This document shows positions 1 through 11,723 of a stretch of 64,000 nucleotides of DNA, one piece after another. The number at the start of each line of letters is the position of its first letter. The stretch's first letter is position 1. The notes beneath the pieces were generated by a model, which searched no databases, was not told the origin of the DNA, and saw only the letters and a program-made list of their open reading frames with translations. The position numbers and the translations under genes are program-made. This DNA is from Hirudinaria manillensis (Eukaryota > Annelida > Clitellata > Hirudinida > Hirudinidae). The stretch covers positions 3,086,001-3,150,000 of the forward strand of contig CM067528.1 in the NCBI GenBank assembly GCA_034509925.1, written 5' to 3'.

Positions 1-1720
1 GGTTAAATGATTAACTGTAATGTAAACCTATTGTGTTGCTGCTGTATTTGTTGGTGTAGATGGTGAATTGACATTATTATGTAGTTACGTAATCGTGTTT
101 GAGCTTTGTGTGACTTTAATGAATTCTGCATGTAACTTAAAGCATTAATATATATTTATTAATAAATTCTCAATATTTTTGGACATTTATGAATAATAGT
201 GCTAATAATAATTATTAATATTATTTACTAGTAATAGTATTACTATTATCGTTATTACTGTGGGAAGATTGCTTTTCAATCTAAGCATATTGAATGCCAT
301 TTTCGTTTAGTTGGCTCAAAAGCCGAGTGAGAAGTGATGTTTACCGACGGGGATTTCTTGATTTCAAAATGATCTTTGCTGAATGATTAAACTCAAGTCA
401 TTTTTTAACTTTATTTAAAAAAATATTGTTACAATCATTTCAGAGGATAATTAATCAGCTAACTAGGTGCTGGTAAGAGCGATTAAATTCATCAAATTTA
501 CCATTTAATCCCTTGGTCGTTCCTGTAATTGATATTTGTTTGAGACTGAATGAACGACACCAACCTACAATTTCACCTGCAAAGAACCGTGGTCCAATTT
601 GTAATTGAAGTCCCTTTTCAAACGTATTAACGCTTACAGATGATTTAAGAATTTTAACAGGAGTTTATTTCTTAAATATTAGATACGTGACCTTTGCGTG
701 TGACCAGATTAGCATTAAATTAATGAGCGAATGGATGATTGACCACCGAGTACTGAATTTAAAAAAATAAATTCATCTCAATTTTTACATCTGATCATAA
801 TCGAATAGTCACCGGGGTGAAGATGCAAGTTATTAAACATGCTAAAGTCACTAAATCCTCTCTTGGTGCACATTTCAAGAGCTTCGCAAACGTCTCCAGA
901 ATTAATTTCATAGGATTTCATCATTTGGACGAATCCATTCTTTCCGTAAAGTCAACAGTAAACATTCAGTTGAATTATCAGCAACTGAAACCGAATTTTT
1001 AAACGTAATTGATACGTTACTGATTACGAGAAACCATTGGTCGATAAAGTCTTATCAATTGAACAACTAAATGGATTGAAAATGATCGTTACGAATGAAT
1101 GATAGACAAAAAATTATTTGGACTCATCGGCAATCGATAATTATGGTTAAGCAATAATAAACCTCCTTGACAAACACACGGGGAGCAAATTTCGGATTAT
1201 TTGATTTGTAATAAGAGGCAGGGAATCAAGAAATTATGCAAATTAGATTCATTAGAATTTTCTACTAGTATTCTTACGGACATTTCTACATGGCATTACA
1301 GTAATATTACAAAATGTTCGATGACCATGCTGGGGTGACAAAACTTAAAATATTAGCTTGAAATTTTTCTGAAAATGCAGTGGCCCTTTAAAATTATTTA
1401 GTATGATTATTTATTAAAATCACTTCACATTTGTGGATTTTTTGCTAAAAAGTAATGAATTACACAATAGAGATCACGATTTCACTTTTATCTCGTTTTT
1501 TATTTTGTTTACAAGCTCGAACTTGCGGGTTTTTTCCGTGACCCATCTCATTGTCACTTATTTGCTTTGTAAAACTGTTTGTAAAGGAGCTCCAACCAAT
1601 TTGCAAACACTTGATTTAAGCACTTTTAGTCTGTCAGAGCCTCGTTCAGAACATTGGTTCTGGGTTTCATATTTAACGTGGACACAATTTTAATATTTTG
1701 AATTAAAAAGCTTCAGAGTG
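1..1720. other. Upstream intergenic region, no gene seen
   Basis: AT-rich sequence with no ORF that looks coding. The two longest ORFs (817-1002 and 1433-1693, both +) have low-complexity, AT-driven composition and no supporting splice context. It should hold the promoter of CEP70, whose ATG is at 1721, but I see no clear TATA box or initiator. Confidence 0.6.
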
Positions 1721-3446
1721 ATGTCTGGAGGAGGCGATTACCGTCGCAAATATGAGAACGATCCCGAGGTATTGTTAAATCACTTAATTATTCTGTTACT
1801 GTACCATGGCTGTTATCGAGATTTTGCAAATATATTCATTTTAAATAATTAGGCAGAAATAAAAGAATGGAATACTCTGATTCTATCACAACCAGCAATT
1901 TCTTCCATTAATTTTGGTTATGGTTCTGACAAGAAAAACTCGAAATGTTGGTATAATTTTCAAGTAACATTTTATTTTGCTTTGGTTATTTTGGTGATGG
2001 TTAGTGACAGTATTTTAGTTATGATTTATTGACATTATTTTATTAAATACTTTAATATTAATTAGATTTGGTATGTATTATATTAAATCCTAATACATAT
2101 TTGATTGATGACATGCTGTGCAACTCTTATGATAATAAGAAAACTTCTTTGACCTTATGCACCTCTTAAGTGAATTTGGTGAAGAATTTCATTCAACATT
2201 GACCTTGTAGACTGCCTTTCCTTGAGTTGCAAGGATTCAGAGATCCTGCGAAACTTCTGCAAGGATCTATCGAAAGCTGTGAATGAAAAGGACAGGTTGA
2301 TTGAAAATGTGATCAAAGTGGACATGAAGAACAGGTCAGAATTATTATGAATAAATAATTTCTATCAAATTGTAAATAAAATTATATTTATTAAAATTAT
2401 ATTTATTGCTTATTATTAATGATCAATGTGTATTTACTCACTGACATGATAAAAGTTGTTCTTGTGAGCTTGCGTGATAACCATTATTATTTTTAATTAA
2501 TTTATTGAATACCAATGTTTATGGACATTTTATGGATAAAACATATTTGTCTTATAAATTCTCAGAAATCTTTTGGCCAGTTCAAATTGCTTGTGATTAT
2601 TTTATTTTTGCTTTGAAAGTTTAACATTCTACAGGTGTTGGAGTATTAATATTAACGATAAAATTACTTTTCATTAAGTACATTTTACACGATGATATTC
2701 AAAGGTCTCGTTGATATTTTAATTTTATTTGTTAAAGAGAAAAGTTGGAATCTCAGTCGGACGAGTTGAGGAGTTGCAGGAAGGAGTTGAATGAACTTAA
2801 AAGGAAAATGCCAACAGAAGGTGGTGCTGATCAGGCAAGTGATTGCTTGATTAATTGAAATTATTAATTTAACATTTATTTGCAAATTAATCGAGTATTC
2901 GAGCCAATTATAATTTTACAATGCTTTCTCATGGCGGCACTGTCATAGCTGTTCTTGTAGTTGTTGATATACATTTTGTTACAATCCTTGATATCATTAT
3001 TGTAACCATTGCCCTTATAATAATTATTATTATTATAAGTTATAATTATACAATTTATAAATGGCCTAAAAAGAACAAAAGAACAAAATGCATGACGTGA
3101 ATTACTTCCCCTGAGCAGTTGACGGCCGTCGAAAGCAGACGACTCGTTGAAAGATGTCGATTTCTTGAAGGTGAGGTTAGGATCCTCAATGAGAAGATCA
3201 AGCAGTCTATGGAGGAGGTATTACTTTTTTAATCAGTTTTTTTTTTTATAATTATTTTCATTCGTTTTAAATTATTAAAAAAGTTAAATTATTGATTAAT
3301 TTGAACTAATTATATTCATTTCATGTTATTGTTGCTATTTCAATTATTTTGTTCATCTTTCCTGAACTTTTCAAAATCAATCGACAATGACGAGTCTTAT
3401 TTTATTATTATTATTATTATTATCATTATTATTATCATTATTATTA

Positions 3447-3484
<38 letters not shown>

Positions 3485-3892
3485 TATAATAAGGATGAAA
3501 AGCGAAAGATGAGAAGCGACAGGGCATTCGAGGATCTGTTCTTGAAACTCGGGAGAGGAAAAGTTGACGACAGGTTTTGATGAGACAACATTTTGAACTC
3601 GATTGTTGTTCTCGGGAATTTTATTATTTTATTACTGTTTAATTAATCGTTAATTTATTTTATTACTGCTTAATTAATCGTTAATTTATTTTAATGAGGT
3701 TCTATGTTTTATATTTTTACGAGACAAAAGTTGAATGCTTTACATTTGCTCGTTCAGCGTCCTCACCATCATCGACAGTTACGAAAGGAAGCTGTTGAAG
3801 CTTGCAAATCCAGATTCGAAAAACATAGAATGCCCGTCTCAAAACTTCAAACTTCTTTTAAAGGTTTGTAAGCCCTCATTGTATTAATCTTA

Positions 3893-3933
<41 letters not shown>

Positions 3934-6900
3934 ATAATTGATAAAATTATCATCAATTACTATTAACAAGAACATTTGCATATATTGGAATCATAAAATA
4001 TTTTACTGCAGAACTATGACAACAGACTCGATGCCTTGAATAAGAAAGTGAAACAATTGCAAACAACAAATGATCTTCTCAGAATTCAACTTCAATCCAG
4101 GTTTGCATTTCTTTAAAAAAATAATAAAAGTGCTTATAAAAACAAAACAACGTAAATAATGACAGCTTGTAAACAAAAAAATTTCAAAACTTATTTTTCA
4201 ATAAATTTAAAAATTCTTTTGCACAACTAAAAAATCAAACTCAGTTAGGACCGATTCCTCAAATCAATTAAAACATTAACATTTATTTATGTAATTTTTA
4301 ACTTGCTCGATTTTATCCCAAAGGGATGCAAGGGCACCAACAAACAAACAAACAAACAAAACATCATCAGACACACTACAGCAAAACTAGCAACAAAATT
4401 AATAAATTGAAAGGAAATTAAAGAACGTTAAAAAAATCTTTCCTTCCTTCTTTCTTTTTCCAGCGGGAAGTCATCGAGGCTTCATCGACTGGTCAACGTA
4501 GAAGGATCTGAAAATAGAACTTCGAGGTTTCTGGGTTTTTCCATCGATTTTACTCTTTATTTCCAAGAATATTCCATTGTTTGGAGTTCTTGCTTTTTCT
4601 CATTTTTTTTTTATTTTAATTTAAAATCATTTTCTTTAGAAGTTCGAACGCACGCAACGAACCGTCGTCGATCGACTTGAAGCGAATGCCGTCCTCGACT
4701 TGCAGGAAATATTTGGAGGTGATTGCGTTACTTTGACGTGATTTATCTTCCCCGATATTCGTCGTTTGCGTGCTCGCGTTGATTACTTCCGTTGCCGACG
4801 GATGCAAAAAAAGAGAAAAGTTTTCGAACATCTGCTTCTGTTTTCAAGGATTTTTGCAGAGAAATGGAAGTCAAAGACTTGGAAGACGTCGTGCCCTCCA
4901 TCGCTGCCCTCAAGCGCAACTCCACGTCTACAGAACTCGACAATGTCGGTGATTCTGTTTTGTTTAAAATGAATTTAAATGAATCGGTTTCGCTAGATTT
5001 CACGAGATGTTGAAACGATCGTTTGAATACAACATGGTATTCTTGAATGGCAGCGTTAACATAAGAAGGTTATTTTAGGTGTAATGAGTTGATTTGAATA
5101 TTTTAAATACTGGATCTAACGTACTTAATAATCATATTGTAATCTGTAAATACATTCATAAAGTTCTACATGGAAGTCGAGCGAATCATCAGCAAGACGA
5201 GAACTACAGCAAAATACTGCAATCGACACAACAGGGGTTCGAACAACAAATGCAACAAGAACTGCTTGCTTTCCATTCTCGAAGATTGGTCAGATCAGAT
5301 GGGACATTTTAAGGTTTGGAAGCATGCCATGTGTTTATGTTGTGTGTTTGTGTTGTATGTTTGTATTGTATGTTTATGTTGTATGTTTGTGCCACATGTT
5401 TATGTTGTGTGTTTATGTTGTGTGTTTGTGTTGTATGTTTGTGTTGTATGTTTGTGTTGTGTGTTTATGTTGTATGTTGTTTGTTTGTGTTGTATGTTTA
5501 TGTTGTGTGTTTGTGTTGTATGTTTATGAATGTGTCATGAAATCATATTCCAATTGATTCTTTTTAACCATTAATGGAGATCGCAAGTTCCGCACGGTGC
5601 TTTCCCTTACCACTGTATAATTGCAACCGTATATGCAAATGTAAATGACTATAATAACATGAATAGTAATATTAGTAATATTATTGTATATTAATATAAT
5701 AATTATTTGAATTTAATATCTATGTAAAATATAAATATATATAAAATAATAATATTTAATTATTTGAATTTATTTCTAATCGTTTAGACGCTTCAAGAAT
5801 CCCTGAAGAAGCTGTCGCGAACTCTATTGCCGTGGCAACCGATTCCACCCGACGACGATTTTTGTTCCGTGTCTGAGTTGATCAGAATGGTTGAAGGCAT
5901 GACGACAACGAACGGATCGTGCAGAAAGAAGTGCAAGGTTGGTTGGTTGGTCGATCGATTGATTGATTGATTGATTGCTTTGAATCTGACTTCATTTCGA
6001 ATAATTTATTATTCCTCCGTCTCCGTGTCTTTTGTTCACCAGTAAGGGTCATTCCACCATTAAACCACCTTCACAAATCCATCCATATCCTTGTATAATT
6101 CTGTGAATAATAATATAATTATATGAATAATATTATAATTATTTGTCTTTAATTCTGGTTTTTTATTTTGAGATGAGATCGAAATGCATTTCCAGCACGA
6201 CAACCTGATGACAGTCGACAAGGAGCAACTGGTCGGAATGGTCGAGCACTTCCAGAAGCTGTTTGACGTCCCAAGTGCGATGGGAGTCGTGCCCAGGATG
6301 AGTCAGTTGTACGCGAAACTGACTGAGAACTACAACGTCATGACGAACGTCAAAGAACTTCTGGGACTCAGTGAGCGACTCTTTGTTTGTCATAAGCTTG
6401 TTTTGCATCGTCAACAGAATTGTCGTGGAATTGAATTTAAATTATTTTGTCGAATCCTTGAATTAAATCGTCGTCTGCTTTGAAGAACGATCGAGTAGTT
6501 CGCTGGAAGTTCTCGACAAAATTTCAAAATTGTCCGATTTAAGAAACCTCGGTTCCTCTTCCAGTTACCTTGAGAGGTAATGTTGATGCTTATCATATGT
6601 GGCGATGATGATAACGATGAGGATGATGATGGTGCTGATGATGATGTCATCGAAATAATTGTGTCAGTTTTGACACTAGTTGAACCTGACGAGTTGTATT
6701 TAAAATTTAAGTTGATAAAAGTTGTGAAAATCACTGAAGAAAATATGCTGTAGTTTGAATGAAAGGAGTTCAACTTGCTTTGGAACATTGGTATTCTTTC
6801 TCTCATCATTGAGTTCATCATTCATAATTTTACTTAAAATTAACTTTAACTTAACTTTTATTTTTTTATTTTTAAATATGACTCCATATTTATAGAATAA

Positions 6901-6973
6901 TTGGTGCAAATTAATCGCTTATCAACTCGAGATGATGCATCAAAAGTAGATGATTTGCTTATTATTATTATCA

Positions 6974-7007
<34 letters not shown>

Positions 7008-7179
7008 CATCATCATTATTATTATTATTATTATCATCATTATTATTATTATTATTATTATCATCATTATTATTATTATTATTTTTATATTTTTTTCAGA
7101 TAACATTGTCAGTGAAATGGAATCCTTCTTTGAAGTTAAACGGAAGAGAATGCAAACACATCCATCGACTTGTTCTTAA
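1721..7179 (+). CDS. CEP70: CEP70 centrosomal protein, 16 exons, 493 aa
   Basis: Centrosomal coiled-coil protein; in vertebrates CEP70 localises to centrosomes and basal bodies, binds gamma-tubulin and supports spindle and cilium assembly. Exons: 1721-1768, 2234-2334, 2738-2834, 3119-3217, 3494-3573, 3758-3863, 4012-4100, 4464-4526, 4640-4718, 4849-4948, 5177-5313, 5788-5937, 6196-6370, 6486-6576 and 7113-7179; these are 15 joined pieces, and a further short 5' exon is possible. Phases agree throughout. Residues about 20-115 are charged coiled coil. The diagnostic segments are VLTIIDSYERKL (about 142), LEDWSDQMGHFK followed by LLPW (about 320-346) and HFQKLFDVPS with VVPRMSQLY (about 400-420), all matching vertebrate CEP70 in order. 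The intron after exon 3 has a GC donor (CAG|GCAAGT). The protein is about 100 residues shorter than human CEP70 and lacks the vertebrate C-terminal tail. The last exon and the exon starting 5177 are the least certain. Confidence 0.88.
3403..3483. repeat. ATT/ATC microsatellite in CEP70 intron
   Basis: About 80 bp of ATT triplets with scattered ATC variants, ending about 10 bp before the acceptor of the CEP70 exon that starts at 3494. The T-rich sense strand may double as the pyrimidine tract. Confidence 0.9.
3896..3931. repeat. ATT microsatellite in CEP70 intron
   Basis: About 12 ATT triplets inside the intron between the CEP70 exons ending 3863 and starting 4012. Confidence 0.85.
5332..5527 (+). 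repeat. 13-bp minisatellite in CEP70 intron
   Basis: About 15 units of TGTTTRTGTTGTR (13 bp), with one divergent unit (TGTTTGTGCCACA) and one shortened unit. It begins about 18 bp after the 5' splice site at 5313. The Val/Cys/Leu-rich ORFs that cover it in three frames are by-products of a repeat length not divisible by three. Confidence 0.92.
5938..5977 (+). repeat. Tetranucleotide array starting at a CEP70 5' splice site
   Basis: GTTG/GATT tetranucleotide run that starts on the first intron base after the exon ending 5937: GTTGGTTGGTTGG, then GATC and GATT units. The splice donor is therefore the first repeat unit. Confidence 0.8.
6959..7083. repeat. ATT/ATC microsatellite in last CEP70 intron
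   Basis: About 125 bp of ATT with interspersed ATC triplets, followed within 30 bp by the acceptor(s) of the last CEP70 exon (AG at 7098-7099 and 7111-7112). It gives poly-Ile, poly-Leu and poly-Met shadow ORFs that are not genes. Confidence 0.9.
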
Positions 7180-9093
7180 TCATCTTTTCATCATCAACTC
7201 ACCAAAAGATACCTCGGGGAAACGAAAATACGTTCCCTCCTTCCTCGTTTGTAAAAATGTTGTTGTTAACCTGACAGTGTTGTTAACCTGACAGAATTGT
7301 TTTTAAGTAAAAGTGAAACTTCAACTGAAATTGTTTGTCTCTGGTCGAAGTTTATTTATGTTCTGCTATATCTCGAAATGGGCGCTTTTCAAGCAGACTA
7401 CGATGACCTATTTTCGCGCGTCTGTTTTTCCTAGCGTCTGCGCTGCTTTTATTCACGAGTGTATAGTTACTATCGAACCTGATTGAGAATTGGGAAACAC
7501 GAGAGTGGATTTCACTTACTAATTGGTGTTGCGTGAGTCTCGGTATGTTATTATTGTTGTTGTTGTTGTTGTTGCTGCTGGAGGGTAATGGAGTCTACGA
7601 ATGATAGGTTGCAGATCTTATCCGTGATGTTGTTACCTGGACGATCATTAATTGGAAATTCCGGAATCGCAGACGGAATGACGTATCGTTGCTATTAGAT
7701 CCAATAAGCACTTGACTCTAGCTAACCCTCGATGAATTCAGGCTCCTTTGGAAATGCACGGTTCCCGGAAATGGCACTTTCCAGGAGTCGTTGCTATTGT
7801 TTCTGCTAATTCTGGGATGCCAGAGAACGTGTGAAAACGTTGTTTTGAGCGCCCATGTTGTTAACGAAATTTAAAAATACGTTCCTCAGTATCGCGTGAA
7901 GTTCGGAAAGTGGATTCCGTGCTCGGTAATTGCGCTCCACAAGACGATCCCACCACGAGCATTATTACTCTGAAGATTGGATTGGCCATTTTTTTCCCTT
8001 CATGACTCAAGTGGAAGATTTGGAGAGGTTTTATTTTTATAGAACTTTCAGTGCGCGAGGGGGAACATTCTTTTTCTCGGAAATGGGATCCCAACTGATG
8101 CACCAGTGAAATTAAAATTTAATCCTCTTTCGGACGCCTCACAGAGACGACCGGAGGTATATTACAAAGTATTGTTATATACAGACGGTGAGGAAGATGC
8201 CAAAAAATGGCTGAAATCAATTGGGATTGGATTGAATTTCTTTTAGGGAAGTATGTGAGACGTGGATAAGATAATGGCTGGCTGAATGGAATTCTTATAC
8301 CGCGACAATCATTCTAATTCAAGAACGGAGCATTTCCAGCCCAGGGGTTCTCGAGGAAGATTCGCTGGAGTTTTGTTGAACTCCGACTGGCAAATGACTT
8401 TCATGGAGATTGATGGATCTTTCTTGCGATCGCATGATGGATGGAATGGAGGGATGAGCGAAATCCATTCTAATCTGAAGCATATCGCTGTTCCTAACTC
8501 TCTACTATAAATCTTAATGTTCCCTTTGTTTTTATTTTTGTTCTCCTGCATTGCATTTTGTCTTTTTTTTCGGGGGAGAAGAGGGGAAGGAGGAATTTCC
8601 TCCTTCATGTTCAGACTTCTTTTCATCATTTTTCACTCCACTTAAAAAACGCCATCCATCCAGTTTCTGGAATGTTGATTTTGTTCCACAAGGCAAAAAT
8701 GGAGGGCTCCTGAAATAAATTTCATTGGCAGGAAACCCGATCGATCGCTCATTCTCACGAGCGGAGCCATCGTCGGGAAGGTTGATGATGATGATGATGA
8801 TGATGTTGATGTTGATGATGATGATGATGATGATGATGATTAGGAAGCCGAAGAAAGATTGCATTCTTAAGAGGACGATGGATGATGTGGAGTGCTGCTG
8901 ATGATGATGATAACGATGATGGTAATGATGATGATGATGATGATGTCACGATGGTCTCAGCGATGACGATGACGGCGATGAGGCAAATGTTAATAATGCG
9001 GGCAACAAAGGATGTAAACAAACAAAAGAACCGCTCCACTCAATCAATGTCAAGGTTGCACGTTGTAAAATTTTACGCATTTTTTTAAAAGCA
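7180..9093. other. Intergenic region, microsatellites only
   Basis: No convincing gene. It holds a TTG array near 7551-7579 and GAT arrays at 8784-8846 and 8899-8945. ORFs at 7861-8103, 8286-8510 and 8309-8629 lack splice context or a recognisable domain. The first part is presumably the CEP70 3' UTR; I found no canonical AATAAA nearby. Confidence 0.55.
8784..8945. repeat. GAT/GTT microsatellite pair
   Basis: Two GAT-rich arrays (8784-8846 and 8899-8945) separated by about 50 bp of unique sequence, with GTT, GGT and AAC variants. They produce poly-Asp or poly-His/Ser shadow ORFs. Confidence 0.85.
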
Positions 9094-9126
9094 GTTGCCT
9101 TGGTAACAGTCAATGCTATAAAAAGG
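9094..9126 (+). promoter_or_regulatory. X-box followed by TATA box, putative promoter
   Basis: GTTGCCTTGGTAAC (9094-9107) fits the RFX X-box consensus (GTNRCC, short spacer, RGYAAC) at every position. CTATAAAAAGG (9116-9126) follows 8 bp later and looks like a TATA box. A second near-match half site (ATGACCATGGCAAC) lies around 9311. X-boxes mark ciliary genes in animals. The transcript this would serve is unclear; the doubtful exons at 9904-10278 lie downstream. Confidence 0.4.
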
Positions 9127-9162
9127 AAATGATCAATAACCACATCACCATCATCAGCGATA

Positions 9163-9172
9163 ATAATAATAA

Positions 9173-9236
<64 letters not shown>
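9163..9236. repeat. AAT microsatellite
   Basis: About 24 AAT/TAA triplets with one AAA interruption near 9180. Confidence 0.9.
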
Positions 9237-9903
9237 TCAGTACACAAATCAATAAGATTAATGAGATCAATTATCAAATAACTCGGACAATAAGTGACAG
9301 CACTTTTATTAATGACCATGGCAACCTCGTTTCTTGCAAAACTCTTTCGTTATTTATTCTTTGTTCGAGAACAGGCAGTGATTGATGCTGTGTACAACGG
9401 GGTTGTTCTCGGATCATTCGTGGGTTTGGGAGATTAACTACATAAGTTTGCAATCAATTTTCGTGCGATTTAAAAATAAAAATTTCCCTCCAGGTTTTAG
9501 AATTTTAATTTTTAAGTCCCATTTGAAAGGTCAAATTTTGCTGATGATTACTAAGAAATCGATGACGAGGCCACCATAATCGTTTGTATATTAGAACGTG
9601 GAATAAGTAATTCTGTTCTCTAAAAAAAAAAAAGTAATGAAAATAATTGCCATGGGAGGTCCTCTCCGTAAATGTTATTTTTAGAGACACTCGAAAGGTA
9701 GTTTAAAATCGTTCGACATGCAATAGAATAAAACTTCTTTTGCGGTTTTGAATTTTTTTTTTATTTTGGAGGGTTTTCGAGATGCTGATCGATGATAAAG
9801 CTTTCCCTACTGAATTGTTTTGTTTGTTGTTTGTTTTTTTTTTTAATTTTTTCTCTCTGCACTTTTAAACGCGTAACGTTTCGAAGGGTGCTTCTATTTT
9901 CAG

Positions 9904-10278
9904 GCTACATTTCCCGAGAAGAGATGAATCACAATGATATCGTTCGAAAGCTTAAAGTCTTTTGTTATTATTTTCTTTCTTTCGCGGCTTTGACGAAAAA
10001 ATACTACGACTTCAAAGACAACCGACTCGTTTTCATAAACAACCGAGTAGAAGTCTGATATATGTTACTATTTTGTAATTTCATCATTTGCTCGGTAAGA
10101 ACAAACAATCCATCTACAAACATTCAAGCCCGAGCTCCAAAAGAGAGCAGATTCTACATATTATCATGCATTTCCCGAAATGTTCGATGAATTGGGAGTT
10201 CATGAAGTCATCGACAATAAAATGTACAGCAACAAATACGCGGGTTATTTTCGTGTCGTCTGCGACTACAGGTTCCAT
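9904..10278 (+). CDS. Doubtful coding exons, unknown product
   Basis: Two segments have a coding look without a recognisable family. The first (about 9904-10053) follows a good acceptor (CTATTTTCAG) and reads NHNDIVRKLKVF and KKYYDFKDNRLVF before a weak donor. The second (about 10130-10278) reads ADSTYYHAFPEMFDELGV and KYAGYFRVVCDY and ends at ACAG|GTTCCA, a plausible donor. Joining at 10053 and 10130 keeps frame. No start, stop or further exon could be fixed, and chance ORFs in AT-rich DNA can look like this. Confidence 0.22.
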
Positions 10279-10792
10279 CGATTTAAGTGTTTTGAATCGA
10301 AAAATAAGCGCTGCATAAATTGCGTTGGGTCGTTGGATGGACAATCTCTACGGTGCAAGTAAGCAAGCGAGCATTTTATCTTCACCCATCTGCGGGCCAC
10401 ATTGGCTTTGAAGTGCTTTTCGAGATGTAATCGTCGTTTGCCGGCAACTTTGAGTCTTTACAAGTTTAATAATCGTCTGGTTAATAACATGGAAATTGGA
10501 AATGCTCGGCATGGATTCAAAAAGTGATGCGTGGCACGCTGAGGATAACGAGCTCTATCCTTTATCGAAAGAAAAATAAATCGTTCGCATAAACATCTTC
10601 ACTTCACGCTTCCATCATCTTGATAAGAAGCAACTCATGCCCAGCAACGAACCGAGTGCGCCTCCAATGAAAACCAGGTTTGAGATCCGCCCAGGAATTA
10701 GCACCTTCGAGTCGCATAACTTTCACGGATATGCCATCACCAGCGGCAGAAACAACAAGAGAGAAAATGATGAATTTACTTCAGAGAGGGGA
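10279..10792. other. Short intergenic stretch
   Basis: Probably the 3' UTR of the minus-strand gene ending at 10793. A plus-strand ORF (10637-10861) contains MKTRFEIRPGISTFESHNF, which looks mildly coding but overlaps the minus-strand gene, so I do not call it. Confidence 0.4.
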
Positions 10793-11723
10793 CTAAGTGG
10801 CTTCCGAGAGGCAAGACTCGATGTCCTCGACTATCCCGCTGTCCCTCTTCTCTGCTCGTAGCTTTGAAAACTCCGCCTTGAGTTTGAGGTGTCTCCACTT
10901 CCTGTCGGACGGGAAAGAATTGGAACGGCTATACGAAGACCCCATGAGAGCTTCCGATCGAGCCAGTTCTTCGAGAGCCGACGGCGCCTGCACTTTACTG
11001 AGCGAGATGACGATGTCACTGCCTCTCCTCAGCAAAGACAGGAAATTCTTGCACATCAAGTGGAAATAGACTTGCGGTGGAGATTGATGCAGATGTTTGA
11101 CGCCGCCATCTTGAAACAATTTCAGATTGCCCGAATCGCTGCTCAAGTCGAATTCGAAAGGCAGAATGTTGTTGATGTTGTCTGAATCGCTCGTAACTTC
11201 CGGTTCGGAGAGACTCCTGGAGTGTTGATTCAGTGTTCTCCTTCCACTCATTCCAGGTCTCCTCTCTTCGTCCTTTCGAGGCAAACAGTCTGTCGGTTAC
11301 AAGAACATTTCACAACAAGGCATCGGAGCCCTTTATCAAAATAAATTGAAGTATTTTCTTACTTTCTTTGAAACACTGCTGGCAATCTTTGGCCGACTTG
11401 CTCCTAACTCTCACCGAGGCCTCTTTCAAGAGGTATTGATTGTAGCACTTGTTGATCCAAGAGATGATCCACTCTCCCACCATCTTTTTCAGGCCGGTCC
11501 GACACAGCCACAGGGTCATAGAATTGGTCGAGGCTTGTATGACGTGCGCCAACTCATCTTCTGGCACTCCTCTGTCCAGCAAGTAGCGGAAGATCTCTCT
11601 GGCGGATTCGTGGTCGTCTAGCGGAAAGGAGAAGAGTCTCGTCCTGAAGATCTCCTCGAGTTCAAAGGCCAGTTCTGGCATGACTTGCTTGCCGTGGTTG
11701 GGGACGGGATCTTTGGAGGTCAT
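10793..11723 (-). CDS. Two-exon gene of unknown family, 285 aa
   Basis: Exon 1 is 11723-11363 and exon 2 is 11289-10793 (reading on the minus strand), joined at AAA|GTAAGA and CGACAG|ACTG with matching phase. The ATG at 11723 is preceded in frame by a TAA 30 bp upstream, which supports the start. The N-terminal half (about residues 1-120) looks folded and helical, with FELEEIFRTRLFSF, EIFRYLLDRGVPEDELAHV and WLCRTGLKKMVGEWIISWI. The C-terminal half is Ser/Arg-rich with SRSLSEPEV and RSNSFPSDRKW, which look like basophilic-kinase or 14-3-3-type sites, and ends in a charged helix (LKLKAEFSKLRAEKRDSG). I see no signal peptide, transmembrane helix or known catalytic motif. It is more GC-rich than its surroundings, as expected of coding sequence. 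Function unknown. Confidence 0.72.

Noticed and set aside
5170-5557. Cys/Val-rich ORFs after a CEP70 exon
   Set aside because: Readings of the 13-bp minisatellite; the CEP70 exon ends at 5313 with a good donor.
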